DNA from: Pseudomonas alcaliphila JAB1
Lineage (GTDB): Bacteria > Pseudomonadota > Gammaproteobacteria > Pseudomonadales > Pseudomonadaceae
Length of the DNA: 64,000 nucleotides
NCBI RefSeq assembly: GCF_001941865.1
Contig: NZ_CP016162.1
Coordinates: 1,736,001-1,800,000 of the forward strand
Direction: 5' to 3'
The translations under genes were made by a program, and so were the position numbers. A model generated the notes under the pieces. The model was not told where the DNA came from. It was given only the letters and a program-made list of their open reading frames with translations, and did not search any database. Positions 1 through 8,482 of this stretch are shown one piece after another. Numbering within the stretch: the stretch's first letter is position 1; each line of letters opens with the position of its first letter.

Positions 1-1
1 C

Positions 2-166
2 GGCAACATCATCGGCACCTTCATCAGCCCGTTTTCGCCGGCACTGTGGCTGGCACTGGGTCTGGCCGGGCTGGATCTGGGCCGGCACATTCGCTATTCG
101 CTGTGGTGGATGTGGGGCTTCTCGCTGGTGCTGTTCGGCGCGGCCTGGGCACTCGGGCTGTTCTAG
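2..166 (+). CDS. CitMHS-type citrate/carboxylate transporter, C-terminal end (partial)
   Basis: Only the last 54 codons are present; the gene begins upstream of the window and ends at TAG 164-166. The visible piece has two hydrophobic segments around the phrases SPFSPALWLALGLAG and RHIRYSLWWMWGFS, which resemble the extreme C-terminus of citrate:H+ symporters of the CitMHS family. It would be an inner-membrane permease for citrate, metal-citrate or another carboxylate. A strong hairpin follows at 191-215. The next gene (GntR) is on the opposite strand and converges on this one. Family assignment from so short a piece is an inference; any multi-pass carboxylate permease is possible. Confidence 0.55.
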   Translation, partial: GNIIGTFISPFSPALWLALGLAGLDLGRHIRYSLWWMWGFSLVLFGAAWALGLF

Positions 167-190
167 CCCAGGGATGGTCTGCAGTGCATT

Positions 191-215
191 AACGCCCGGG
201 CTTGCCCGGGCGTTT
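191..215. terminator. Bidirectional rho-independent terminator
   Basis: A stem of about 11 bp (AACGCCCGGGC / GCCCGGGCGTT) with a TT loop sits between the converging transporter end and the GntR gene. It is followed by a short T run on the + strand and preceded by A residues, so it can serve both strands. Confidence 0.8.
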
Positions 216-235
216 TGCGTCAGGACAACGGCCTG

Positions 236-973
236 TTAGCTGATTTCCACCTGGTAACGGAAGTTCTCCGCCGCCGCGCGTGACAGGCGATATTCCAGCG
301 GCGTGCGGTCGTAGCCCAATGCGGTGCGTTCGATGACCACGCTCGGGCTGGCTTCGGCCACATCCAGAATGGCAGCGAGCTCTGCATCGGCTGCGGAGAC
401 GGTAAGGGTTTCCTGGGCCGAGGCGATGCGCTGGCCGCAATGCTGCTCGTAGAAGGGATAGAGCAATTGCGGGAAGTGGTCGGCGGCGATGTCCAGCAGA
501 GCGCTGAAGCGCGAGGCGGGCAGCCAGATACGTTCATGGAACAGCGGGCGGCCGTCGATCAGGCGCAGGCGCTGGAGAAAGACGCAGGGCTCGCCTTCGC
601 CCAGTTTCAGGGCCTGGCTGACAGCGGCGCCGGCAGGCACCTGACGGCAGTCGAGGATACGGCTTTGCGGCACCTGCGACTGGCCGCTGGCACTGACCTG
701 ACGGAAGAAGCGAAACAGCGAACCGTCGAAGTTCGGCCGCCGCACGAAGGTGCCGCGACCCTGGGCACGCAGCAGCAGGCCTTCGGCAACCAGGGTTTCC
801 ACCGCCTTGCGCACCGTTCCTACGGCCACGCCGTACTGTCGGGTCAACTCCGCTTCGGTGGGGATGGCTTCCCCGGGCAGCCATTCGCCTGCGGCGATCT
901 TGCCCAGCATTTCATCCCGTAACCGCTGATACAGCGGCAGGCGTTCGTCCTGTCCCAGAGCCGTGGTGCTCAT
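236..973 (-). CDS. GntR-family transcriptional regulator (HutC/UTRA subfamily)
   Basis: A 245-residue DNA-binding repressor. The N-terminus carries the GntR winged helix (PLYQRLRDEM, PTEAELTRQYGV, GTVRKAVETL, then the wing GRGTFVRRP). The remaining two thirds match a UTRA ligand-binding domain with a small-molecule pocket. The start MSTTALGQ was chosen because the longer reading frame (to 1006) adds only 11 unconserved residues. It diverges from the amidohydrolase/transporter pair at 1144-3313 and most likely represses it through the 26-bp palindrome at 1056-1081. The inducer is probably the substrate of that pathway. The family is clear; the effector is unknown. Confidence 0.88.
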   Translation of the reverse strand: MSTTALGQDERLPLYQRLRDEMLGKIAAGEWLPGEAIPTEAELTRQYGVAVGTVRKAVETLVAEGLLLRAQGRGTFVRRPNFDGSLFRFFRQVSASGQSQVPQSRILDCRQVPAGAAVSQALKLGEGEPCVFLQRLRLIDGRPLFHERIWLPASRFSALLDIAADHFPQLLYPFYEQHCGQRIASAQETLTVSAADAELAAILDVAEASPSVVIERTALGYDRTPLEYRLSRAAAENFRYQVEIS

Positions 974-1055
974 AAACCTCACATCCAAAAGTCGACCGGC
1001 CGTCACTTTACCACTGGCTTGCAGATTGACAGCGCTCGATCTCTGTAGATACAGT

Positions 1056-1081
1056 CATCTAATCATATATATGAATAGATG
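1056..1081. promoter_or_regulatory. 26-bp palindromic operator candidate for the GntR regulator
   Basis: The sequence is an almost perfect palindrome: left arm CATCTAATCATAT, right arm ATATGAATAGATG, with one mismatched symmetric pair. It lies in the 170-bp gap between the divergent GntR gene and the amidohydrolase operon. A second smaller palindrome, TGTAGATACA, lies just upstream at 1044-1053. GntR proteins bind such AT-rich dyads, so this is the likely autoregulatory and repressor site. Binding itself is inferred. Confidence 0.7.
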
Positions 1082-1143
1082 TTTTACAAAAAGGAGTCGC
1101 TCGTACCGGCGGCTCGTACAAAAAACGACAGAGGTATCGCTTC

Positions 1144-1974
1144 GTGACGCCCATGCCTTATGCCGCAATCGCCGGCATCGACACCCACGCGCACATCTTC
1201 CGCCAGGACCTGCCCATGGTTCCCGGCCGCCGCTACAGCCCCAGCTATGACGCCACCGTGGAGCAGTACCTGGCGCACCTGGACGCCTGCGGCATTTCCC
1301 ACGGGGTACTGATTCAGCCGAGCTTTCTCGGTACCGACAACCACTACATGCTCGCGGCGTTGCAGCGTTTCCCGCAGCGTTTGCGTGGCGTCGCGGTGGT
1401 CGACGCGCAGGTCAGCGATGCCGAGCTGGATGAATTGGCCTCCGCGGGTGTGGTGGGCGTGCGCCTGAATCTGATCGGCAAGGCGCTGGAGGATTACACC
1501 GGCCCGGCCTGGAACGGCCTGTTCCGCCGCCTGGCGCGACGCGGCTGGCAGGTGGAGATCCAGCGTGGTTTCGACGACCTGGCGCTGATCGTGCCGGCGA
1601 TTCTCGAGTCAGGCGTCACCGTGGTGATCGATCATTTCGGCCTGCCGACACCGAGCGTGCAATTGGACGCTGCGCAGCATGACACTTTCTTCGATCTGCT
1701 TGGCCAGGCGCCGGCGTGGATCAAACTGTCGGCGGCCTATCGCAGCCAGTCCGATCAGGCCCGTGCCCAGGCCATCGAAGCGCGCCTGCGTGAAGCCTGC
1801 GGTGGAGTAGGGCGATTCCTCTGGGGCAGTGACTGGCCCAACACCCAGTTCGAGTCGCAGACCCGCTACGATCAGCAGTTCGCGCTGCTCGAGGCCCTGC
1901 TGCCCACCCCCGAGGAGCGCCGTCGCGTTCTGGTGGACAACCCCGCAACTCTGTTCGGTTTCGCCTCGGCGTAA
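1144..1974 (+). CDS. Amidohydrolase family protein (2-pyrone-4,6-dicarboxylate lactonase-like, COG3618)
   Basis: A 276-residue TIM-barrel metal-dependent hydrolase. The N-terminal DTHAHIF motif supplies the first metal ligands, DHFGLP is the mid-barrel His motif, and FLWGSDWPNTQFE near the C-terminus carries the catalytic Asp. This is the signature of lactonase-type amidohydrolases acting on cyclic carboxylic esters such as 2-pyrone-4,6-dicarboxylate. The GTG at 1144 is preferred because AGAGG lies about 9 nt upstream; an ATG three codons later is possible. It precedes a MatC-like carrier by 37 nt, so uptake and hydrolysis of one carboxylate or lactone is likely. The exact substrate cannot be read from the sequence. 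Confidence 0.8.
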   Translation: MTPMPYAAIAGIDTHAHIFRQDLPMVPGRRYSPSYDATVEQYLAHLDACGISHGVLIQPSFLGTDNHYMLAALQRFPQRLRGVAVVDAQVSDAELDELASAGVVGVRLNLIGKALEDYTGPAWNGLFRRLARRGWQVEIQRGFDDLALIVPAILESGVTVVIDHFGLPTPSVQLDAAQHDTFFDLLGQAPAWIKLSAAYRSQSDQARAQAIEARLREACGGVGRFLWGSDWPNTQFESQTRYDQQFALLEALLPTPEERRRVLVDNPATLFGFASA

Positions 1975-2011
1975 CCGTCGCTCACATCAGAACAACAAAA
2001 GGAATCAAATC

Positions 2012-3313
2012 ATGATGAGCCTGCTCGTCGTCGCCGCGATCGTCCTCGCCGTCGCGTTGGGGTACATCACCAAGATCAATATCGGCCTGTTCGCCATTGC
2101 CTTCGCCTACCTGCTGGGCTGCTTCGGCATGGGCCTGAGCCCGGGCGACATCATCAACATGTGGCCGCTGAAGATTTTCTTCGTGATCTTCTCGGTCTGC
2201 CTGTTCTACAGCTTCGCCACCGTCAACGGCACCCTGGAAAAACTCGCCGGGCATCTGCTGTATCGCTGCCGTGGCGTGCCGCACCTGCTGCCCTATGCCA
2301 TTTTGCTGACCTCGGGGGTGATCGCTGCCATGGGCGCCGGTTACTACACCGTGCTGGCCTTCATGGCACCGCTGACCCTGCTGCTGTGCCAGCGCACTGG
2401 TATGAGCCTGATCCTCGGTGGCCTGGCCGTGAACTATGGCGCGTTGGCGGGTGCCAACTTCGTCTCCAGCCAGAGCGGCATCATCTTTCGCGGCCTGATG
2501 ACCAGCGCCGGCATGTCCGAGAGTGAAGCCTTCGTCAACGCCCTGGCGATCTTCGCCAGCACGGCGATCATCCCGGTGCTGGTGATTTCCGCGTTCGTCT
2601 TCCTCGGTGGTCATGGCCGCAACCTGAAGAATGCGGTGCTCGCCGCCGATCTGCCGGAGGCCTTCAACCGTGAGCAGAAGCTGACCCTGCTGCTGACTCT
2701 GCTGATGATGGTGCTGGTGCTTGCCGCGCCGCTGGCGCTGCTGGCCTTCCCGGACAATGCCACGGTCAGGTTCATCAACAGCAAGGTGGATATCGGCCTG
2801 ATTGCCAGCGTGTTCTCGGTGATCGCACTGCTACTCAAGCTGGGTGACGAGCGCAAGGCTATCGCCTCCGTACCCTGGGCCACGCTGATCATGATCTGCG
2901 GCGTCGGCATGCTGATTACCGTCGCGATCAAGGCCGGCACCATCGACGCCCTGGCGTCCTGGATCGGCGGCAATATCCCGCCCTTGATGATTCCGGTGGC
3001 GTTCGGTGTGGTGGCTGCATTGATGTCGATTTTCGCCAGTACGCTGGGTGTGGTGACGCCGGCGCTGTTCCCGATGGTGCTGCCGCTGTCGGCGTCGATG
3101 TCGATCGATCCGATGATCATCTTCATCGCCATCGTCGTAGGTGCTCAGGCCACCTCGATCTCGCCGTTCTCCTCCGGCGGCAGCCTGCTGCTGGGCTCCT
3201 GCACGGACGACAAGGTGCGCTCGACCCTGTTCTCGCAACTGCTGCTACGCGCCGCGCCCATCGGTTTCGTCGCCGCCATGCTGTTCAACCTGGCGCTGAC
3301 CTTCCTGTTCTGA
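2012..3313 (+). CDS. Dicarboxylate carrier, MatC/ion-transporter superfamily
   Basis: A 433-residue polytopic membrane protein with about 11-12 hydrophobic segments, starting MMSLLVVAAIVLAVALGY after the ribosome site AAAGGAAT. The N-terminus resembles the MatC_N domain of malonate/dicarboxylate carriers. Internal features include GGLAVNYGALAGAN and, near the C-terminus, ISPFSSGGSLLLGSC, reminiscent of substrate-binding hairpins in the ion-transporter superfamily. It is co-directional with the amidohydrolase and probably forms an operon with it under the GntR regulator. It would be a secondary importer in the inner membrane. The substrate is unknown, probably a carboxylate or lactone acid. 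Confidence 0.75.
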   Translation: MMSLLVVAAIVLAVALGYITKINIGLFAIAFAYLLGCFGMGLSPGDIINMWPLKIFFVIFSVCLFYSFATVNGTLEKLAGHLLYRCRGVPHLLPYAILLTSGVIAAMGAGYYTVLAFMAPLTLLLCQRTGMSLILGGLAVNYGALAGANFVSSQSGIIFRGLMTSAGMSESEAFVNALAIFASTAIIPVLVISAFVFLGGHGRNLKNAVLAADLPEAFNREQKLTLLLTLLMMVLVLAAPLALLAFPDNATVRFINSKVDIGLIASVFSVIALLLKLGDERKAIASVPWATLIMICGVGMLITVAIKAGTIDALASWIGGNIPPLMIPVAFGVVAALMSIFASTLGVVTPALFPMVLPLSASMSIDPMIIFIAIVVGAQATSISPFSSGGSLLLGSCTDDKVRSTLFSQLLLRAAPIGFVAAMLFNLALTFLF

Positions 3314-3320
3314 TGAGAAA

Positions 3321-4211
3321 AGGTTCTTCGCATAGTTTGGGGAGAGTGTGAGTTGATACCGGACTGGCGATTACGTGTTAGCTGTCCATGGCTTGGCACT
3401 ATCCGTTAGCGTGTCGTCTGATCTGATGGGTTTCGCCCCTTACGGGCGACTCACTTTCTTTGCTTGTGCAAAGAAAGTAAGCAAAGAAACACACCCCTAC
3501 ATACGGCCCCGGCTGCGCCGGGGTTCCCTCGTTCCATCACCACTCCAGGGGCACGACCGGATGTGGCCCACTGACGAAGGGCCATCCCTGGCTCACGCAG
3601 CTCTCGCGACATCCATGTCGCTCAACCCCTTCCACGGTGATTCCACTCGGCCTCCTGAAGGGGATTTGAGCGTCGTCTGTGAGATCGCAGTTGAAGAGCA
3701 AAGGCAAAGGCCAGACGCCGCCAATTTCAATTCCGCAAAGATTATGCAAGCTCGCGGCCCGGCCCCCGGAGCAGCATCGGGGCGTGGGGAATTTCGCGCA
3801 GCAAAACCCGGAGGCAGGGTAATGCCGATCAGATCAGGTTGCCAAAGCAGCCCTTTGTAGGAGCCCCGCCTCGGGGCGAAGCTTTTCAATTGCGCATCGA
3901 CTTGGTTCGCGGCGGGGCGCCACTCCTACCCATTCGCAGCATCGACGCTTAACTGACTGGAATTAAAATGCCGGGTGCCCTTCTTTGGCACACCTTTCTT
4001 GGGCAAGCAAAGAAACGTAGCGCAGCGCAGTAACAGCCGCAGGCTGGCCCGAAGGGTGAGCGCAGCGAATCAAGGTGTGGCGCCCGTAAGGGGCGCAACC
4101 CAAACGCTCAGCGCACGCGGTAACGGATGGCGCTAAGTCAGTAAGCGATACGCACACAAACTTGCCAGTCCGGTGCCAAGCGTATCCTCCCCGCGAGAAT
4201 GCGAAGAACCT
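3321..4211. repeat. Non-coding element of ~0.9 kb bounded by imperfect inverted repeats
   Basis: This stretch lies between the carrier (stop at 3313) and the next gene (4269) and holds no convincing gene. Both ends begin AGGTTCTTCGCAT when read inward (3321-3333 and the complement of 4199-4211). Similarity continues inward through GGGGAG, ACCGGACTGGC, ATCCGTTA and GCCCCTTACGGGCG on both arms. Inside are the pseudomonad repeat words CAAAGAAAGTAAGCAAAGAAA (about 3470) and GCAAGCAAAGAAACGTAGCG (about 4000), and a GTAGGAG...CTCCTAC hairpin (3857-3929). ORFs of up to 161 codons here lack family features and are probably spurious. Confidence 0.6.
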
Positions 4212-4251
4212 GAAGAAAGCCCCGGCATCGCGTGATGCCGGGGCTTTCTTC
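4212..4251. terminator. Strong hairpin terminator
   Basis: A perfect 18-bp stem (GAAGAAAGCCCCGGCATC at 4212-4229 pairing with 4234-4251) with a 4-nt GCGT loop. The run of T within the outer stem gives a terminator for the minus-strand gene ending at 4269, and it may also act on the + strand. Confidence 0.85.
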
Positions 4252-4268
4252 ACTACTGCTCTGTCTCG

Positions 4269-4826
4269 CTATTTCAACCGATAGCGCGCCAGCTCATCCT
4301 TGCTCAGCAGACGCAAGCGTCCTGGCGCGACCTGATAGATGTCTTCCGCCAGGCTTACGTCGACACCCATGTCACGAAAGTACCTGGCTGGGCTGAACGG
4401 CTGGCTGCCATGGGCGGCCTGTGCCAGCGCCGAGTCACCAGCGGGGAAGGGCGGTCGGCGCAGGGCAACGTGGCCGTTGATGGTGCGCTTGGTGCCGGCA
4501 GCGAGCAGGTAGATGCAACTGCCCTGGCACAGGCCGCCTGAAGGCACCAGCGCCTCGAAGCCGGTTTCCCGCAGCAGGCGGCCCATGCGGATGGCTTCCG
4601 GGGCGCTGCCGCCGATGCTGTCGAGCAGCACGACCTTGCGCTTGTGCTTGCCCGGGTTGGCGCGCAAGCCCTGCAGCAATTTCTCGTAGTCGCCGGGAAC
4701 TATCTCTTCGGAAATCTTCACCGCCAGCAGGCCGGCGTTAGCTTCGACTTCCACCTGTGCGTGGGCGGTCAGCGCGGTGAACAGGGTGGTGGCGACCAGG
4801 GCGAATCGTAAACGCTGGGCAATCAT
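4269..4826 (-). CDS. Putative periplasmic ClpP/crotonase-fold protein
   Basis: A 185-residue protein beginning MIAQRLRFALVATTLFTALTAHAQ with cleavage expected after AHA, so it is probably exported. The middle shows a ClpP/SppA-like pattern: a strand KVVLLDSIGGSAPEAIRMG followed by GLCQGSCIYLLAAG, where the S of QGSC takes the place of the usual nucleophile region. This matches predicted periplasmic proteins of COG3904 type. The longer frame to 4889 lacks a better ribosome site and would bury the signal peptide. It stands alone upstream of a hairpin terminator. Whether it is catalytic is unknown. Confidence 0.65.
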   Translation of the reverse strand: MIAQRLRFALVATTLFTALTAHAQVEVEANAGLLAVKISEEIVPGDYEKLLQGLRANPGKHKRKVVLLDSIGGSAPEAIRMGRLLRETGFEALVPSGGLCQGSCIYLLAAGTKRTINGHVALRRPPFPAGDSALAQAAHGSQPFSPARYFRDMGVDVSLAEDIYQVAPGRLRLLSKDELARYRLK

Positions 4827-4892
4827 CGGGCGGGTTACGCGATAGTGGCTCGGGAGGTAGACGATACCTGCCGGCGCACCATCTCGCATCTG

Positions 4893-6092
4893 TCAGATTT
4901 GCCCGTCTTTGTGCTGCACCTTCCACGCCCAGGCGAACAGCAGCAGGCCGCCGATGGCGGTGGCTGCGCCGATGTAGCCGGTGACCGTCCAGCCCATGCC
5001 GGCGCTGATGGCCAGGCCGCCGAGCCAGGGGCCGAGGGCGTTGGCGACGTTGAACGCGGCGTGATTGGACGCGGCGGCGAGTGTCTGCGCGCCAGTGGCG
5101 ACGTCCATCAGATGGGTCTGCAGGGCCGGGCCGAGGGCGATCATGGTGCCCAGGGCGAAGATCGCCGGCAGGATGGTCCACAGGCTGTGTGCGGCGAAGG
5201 GGAAGGCCAGCAGCACCAGCGTGCTCCAGGCCAAAATCCAGGCCACGGCGCGCAGGCGCAGGCGGTCGAACAGCCAGCCGCCGGCACTGTTGCCGACGAT
5301 GCAGCCGGCGCCGAACACGCCCATGGCCAGGGGAATCCAGCCGGGGCTGACCTGGGTGACGTGGAGCAGGGTCGGCGCCATGTAGCTGAACACGCAGAAC
5401 ATCCCGGCGAAACCGATGGAGCCGATGCCCAGTGCCAGCCAGATAGGCGCGCGGTTGAAGGCACGCAGCTCGCCCAAGGGGCTGCTGCGTTGCTCGTGCG
5501 GGTCGGCGGGGAGGAAGATCGCGACCATGGCGATGGTGGTGATGGCGATGATGCCGACCAGGGCGAAGGCGTAGCGCCAGCTCATGAACTGGCCGAGCCA
5601 GGTGGCCAGCGGGTTGCCGATCAGGATGGCCACGGTCAGGCCGGCCAGCACCCGGCTCACCGCCTTGGCGCGCTTGTGCGGGGGCGCCATGGAGGCAGCC
5701 ACCAGCATGGCGATACCGAAGTAGGCGCCATGCGGCAGGCCGGCGATAAAGCGGAAGATCAGCAGCGGCTCGTAGCTCGGTGCCAGGGCGCTGGCGAAGT
5801 TGCCGAGGGCGAAGCAGCCCATCAGCAGCAGAAGCAGGATGCGCCTCGGTAAGCGTGCGCCGAGCAGGGCCAGCACCGGTGCGCCGACCACCACGCCGAG
5901 GGCGTAGGCGCTGATCACGTGGCCGACCTGCGGCTCGCTGACGCCAAGATCGGCGGCGACGTTGGGCATCAGGCCCATGATGGCGAACTCGCCGGTGCCG
6001 ATGGCGAAGCCGCCGAGGGCCAGGGCGAGTTGAATGAGAAGGATCGCGCCCGGCGACAGACTCGTCGCGGCGTCGGATGCAGAACTGTTCAT
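4893..6092 (-). CDS. MFS transporter, drug/sugar efflux type (AraJ-like)
   Basis: A 399-residue major facilitator protein with 12 predicted helices. The N-terminal half carries GGFAIGTGEFAIMGLMPNVA and the first-loop motif GARLPRRI, typical of the DHA1/AraJ branch (COG2814). It is an inner-membrane proton-coupled exporter of small molecules such as drugs, sugars or metabolites. A LysR regulator lies 75 nt upstream on the same strand and may control it. The start MNSSASDAATS at 6092 is preceded by a modest AGGT. The substrate is unknown. Confidence 0.85.
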   Translation of the reverse strand: MNSSASDAATSLSPGAILLIQLALALGGFAIGTGEFAIMGLMPNVAADLGVSEPQVGHVISAYALGVVVGAPVLALLGARLPRRILLLLLMGCFALGNFASALAPSYEPLLIFRFIAGLPHGAYFGIAMLVAASMAPPHKRAKAVSRVLAGLTVAILIGNPLATWLGQFMSWRYAFALVGIIAITTIAMVAIFLPADPHEQRSSPLGELRAFNRAPIWLALGIGSIGFAGMFCVFSYMAPTLLHVTQVSPGWIPLAMGVFGAGCIVGNSAGGWLFDRLRLRAVAWILAWSTLVLLAFPFAAHSLWTILPAIFALGTMIALGPALQTHLMDVATGAQTLAAASNHAAFNVANALGPWLGGLAISAGMGWTVTGYIGAATAIGGLLLFAWAWKVQHKDGQI

Positions 6093-6167
6093 GAGAGACC
6101 TGGAAGGGCGAGAAGCAAGCGCGGAATTATAATCTCCCAGCGCCTTGCTTGGGTATTGGCCGCCGCT

Positions 6168-7091
6168 CTATTTCGGGCTTGGAGATGGATGGCCGGAGTC
6201 GTTCAGGGCCTTCACGTAGTCGACGAAGGCACGCAGCGGCGCCGGTACGTGACGCCTGCTGTGGTAGTACAGGTACGGCCCGTCGAAGTGTTGCCACCAG
6301 TCCTGCATGAAGGGTTGCAGCTGGCCGCTGGCGAGGTGCGCCGCGATGTACTCCTCGAAGGTGTAGAGAATGCCGTGACCGGCGCAGGCTGCAGCGATCA
6401 GCAGATCCTGCGACGAGCTGACCAAGCGGCCCTCGGGGGCGATACGCAGGGTGCGTCCCTCCTGTTCGAACTCCCACACGCCGAGCTTGCCGCTGGCGAA
6501 GCGGTAGCCGAGCAGGCGATGCTCGCTCAGTTCGCTGGGGTGTTGCGGCGTGCCATGGCGCTGCAGGTAGCTGGGCGCCGCCACTGCCATGAAACACTGC
6601 CGGCGTGGCCCGATGGGGATGGCGATCATGTCCTTGGCCAGGCTTTCCTCGTAGCGGATACCCGCGTCGTAACCGGCGCCGATGACGTCGATGAAGGTGT
6701 TGTCCATGTTCACTTCCAGCGCGATGCCAGGGTAGCGAGCGAGAAAACCGTCCAGCAGCTGCGGCAGGATGTGCCGCGCGATCACGCCGGGCACATGCAG
6801 GCGCAGTGAGCCGACCGGGTTCTGTGGATCTTCCTGCAGGTCGTTGAGCGCCGTGTTGATCTCGTCCAGCGCGGGGCGCAGACGTTCAAGCAGGCGTGCG
6901 CCGATTTCCGTCGGCGTCAGGCCGCGCGTGGTGCGGTTGAGCAGGCGCACGTCCAGTTCCTTTTCCAGGCGGCGCACGCAATCGCTCAGCGACGAGGCCG
7001 ACATGCCGCGGCGTTGCGCTGCGACGCGAAAGCCTCCGGCCTCGACCACGGCAGCGAACAGGGCGACGTCGGATAGATTTGGTTGGCGCAT
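6168..7091 (-). CDS. LysR-family transcriptional regulator
   Basis: A 307-residue LysR regulator. The helix-turn-helix is at residues ~1-65 (LSDVALFAAVVEAGGFRVAA, SASSLSDCVRRLEKEL, RLLNRTTRGLTPTE), followed by a periplasmic-binding-type effector domain. The start MRQPNLSDVALF fits the family; the longer frame to 7199 runs into an intergenic repeat. The sequence resembles the DsdC/PA-type regulators that control neighbouring dehydrogenases or efflux pumps. It lies directly upstream of the MFS gene on the same strand and diverges from the SDR gene at 7387. Either neighbour may be its target. Confidence 0.88.
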   Translation of the reverse strand: MRQPNLSDVALFAAVVEAGGFRVAAQRRGMSASSLSDCVRRLEKELDVRLLNRTTRGLTPTEIGARLLERLRPALDEINTALNDLQEDPQNPVGSLRLHVPGVIARHILPQLLDGFLARYPGIALEVNMDNTFIDVIGAGYDAGIRYEESLAKDMIAIPIGPRRQCFMAVAAPSYLQRHGTPQHPSELSEHRLLGYRFASGKLGVWEFEQEGRTLRIAPEGRLVSSSQDLLIAAACAGHGILYTFEEYIAAHLASGQLQPFMQDWWQHFDGPYLYYHSRRHVPAPLRAFVDYVKALNDSGHPSPSPK

Positions 7092-7173
7092 GGGCGTCGA
7101 CTGGGCGATGACGAAGGGTCCGATAATGCGGCGCAGCGGTCGCTTTGCCAATCCTGAGGGCGCTTTCTGGGAT

Positions 7174-7231
7174 GTAGCCCGGATGCAATCCGGGGCCATT
7201 GGTACAGATTCCCGGATTCCATCCGGGCTAC
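7174..7231. repeat. REP-like inverted repeat (GTAGCCCGGAT family)
   Basis: GTAGCCCGGATGCAATCCGG at the left and an inverted copy (GGATTCCATCCGGGCTAC) at the right flank a short spacer. The same motif recurs at 39973-40033 and as a single arm near 32720, so it is a dispersed intergenic repeat of this genome. Confidence 0.75.
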
Positions 7232-7386
7232 GCTTCGCGCCTTTGAAACACCAGGTAACTGTCCGCCTGACCGTATGCGCTGTTCGGCTTTGGACGGCTT
7301 ATCGTACGCGCCATCTGCCTGCACCCTATGTCCTGTACGTGCGCCTGGTCTGGCGCATCGAGTCAACGGACACGAGGAATCAGCCG

Positions 7387-8436
7387 ATGGACAAGAAGAA
7401 TGCTGTGGGGCGAGGCCATTCGCGTCGTGATGCCCTGAAACTGTTTGGCGTCGTGGGCGGTAGCCTGGCCTTGCACGGGGTGTTGGGCGGGATGCCGACA
7501 TTCGCCTGGGCCAGTACCACACCGGGTTGGCAGGCGAGCGACATGCCGGCGCTGACCGGCAAGCGCATGCTGGTCACCGGCGGCACCAGTGGTATGGGCT
7601 TCGAGGACGCCCTGGCCCTGAGCGGGGCTGGGGCGCAGGTGATCATCGCCGCGCGCAATGCACAGCGCGGTGCCGAGAGCATCGAACGTATTCATGCGCA
7701 GGTACCCGATGCGCGGGTGCGTTTCGAACAGCTGGATCTGGCTGACCTGGCTTCGGTGCGCAGCCTGGCCCAGCGCCTGAATGCGGAGGGCGAGGTGCTG
7801 GATGTGCTGATCAACAACGCCGCGATCATGGCGCCGCCTCAGCGCGGTGTGTCCCGCGATGGCTTCGAGATGCAGCTGGCAACCAACTTTCTCGGCCATT
7901 TCGCGCTCACTGGCTTGCTCCTGCCGTCACTGCGCAAGTCGCCCGACCCGCGCGTGGTGACGCTGGCGAGCATCGCCGTGAACCGCGGCCGTATCAACTT
8001 CGATGACCTGCAGTCGGAGAACAACTACAACCCCTACACCGCCTACGCGCAGTCGAAACTGGCCTGTCTGATGATGGCCTTCGAGCTGCAGCGGCGCAGT
8101 CTCGCCAATGACTGGGGTATCCGCAGCGTCGCCGCGCACCCTGGCGTCGCCGTTACCGAACTGGTCGAGCGCGGGCCAGGACTGCAAAGCGAGTTCGCTC
8201 AGCAGTGGGCGAAGGATCGCGATGTCTATCACTCGGCGGCGCAGGGCGCGCTGTCGTCGCTGTTCGCGGCGACGGCTGCCGAGGCCGAGGGCGGGCGCTA
8301 CTACGGGCCGACCGGCGAAGAGGAAAAACGCGGCCCATTGGGCCTGGCCAAGGTGCCGGAGGCTGCGGCGGATGCCGATGATGCGGCGCGCCTGTGGTCG
8401 GTGGCCGAGCGCCTGACGGGCGTCAGGTACGGCTGA
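7387..8436 (+). CDS. Short-chain dehydrogenase/reductase with a Tat signal peptide
   Basis: A 349-residue protein. Residues 1-43 form a twin-arginine signal: GHSRRDALKLFG followed by a hydrophobic stretch and an Ala-rich cleavage site near TFAWA. The remainder is a classical SDR: cofactor loop TGGTSGMGFED, NNAAIM, and active-site YAQSK with an upstream Ser in LASIAVN. It resembles retinol dehydrogenase/oxidoreductase-type SDRs acting on alcohols or ketones with NAD(P). The start was chosen for the Tat signal; the open frame extends far upstream without one. Export of a nicotinamide-dependent enzyme is odd, as discussed in the findings. The substrate is unknown. Confidence 0.82.
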   Translation: MDKKNAVGRGHSRRDALKLFGVVGGSLALHGVLGGMPTFAWASTTPGWQASDMPALTGKRMLVTGGTSGMGFEDALALSGAGAQVIIAARNAQRGAESIERIHAQVPDARVRFEQLDLADLASVRSLAQRLNAEGEVLDVLINNAAIMAPPQRGVSRDGFEMQLATNFLGHFALTGLLLPSLRKSPDPRVVTLASIAVNRGRINFDDLQSENNYNPYTAYAQSKLACLMMAFELQRRSLANDWGIRSVAAHPGVAVTELVERGPGLQSEFAQQWAKDRDVYHSAAQGALSSLFAATAAEAEGGRYYGPTGEEEKRGPLGLAKVPEAAADADDAARLWSVAERLTGVRYG

Positions 8437-8482
8437 GTCATGCCGGCGCGCTGTACCGGCGCGCCCTTTCGAGGAATTTCGC

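Noticed and set aside
3375..3860. 161-codon ORF inside the 0.9-kb element
   Set aside because: The translation contains the well-known translated repeat phrase (SDLMGF...YGRLTFFACAKKV) from pseudomonad intergenic DNA, often misannotated as a gene.
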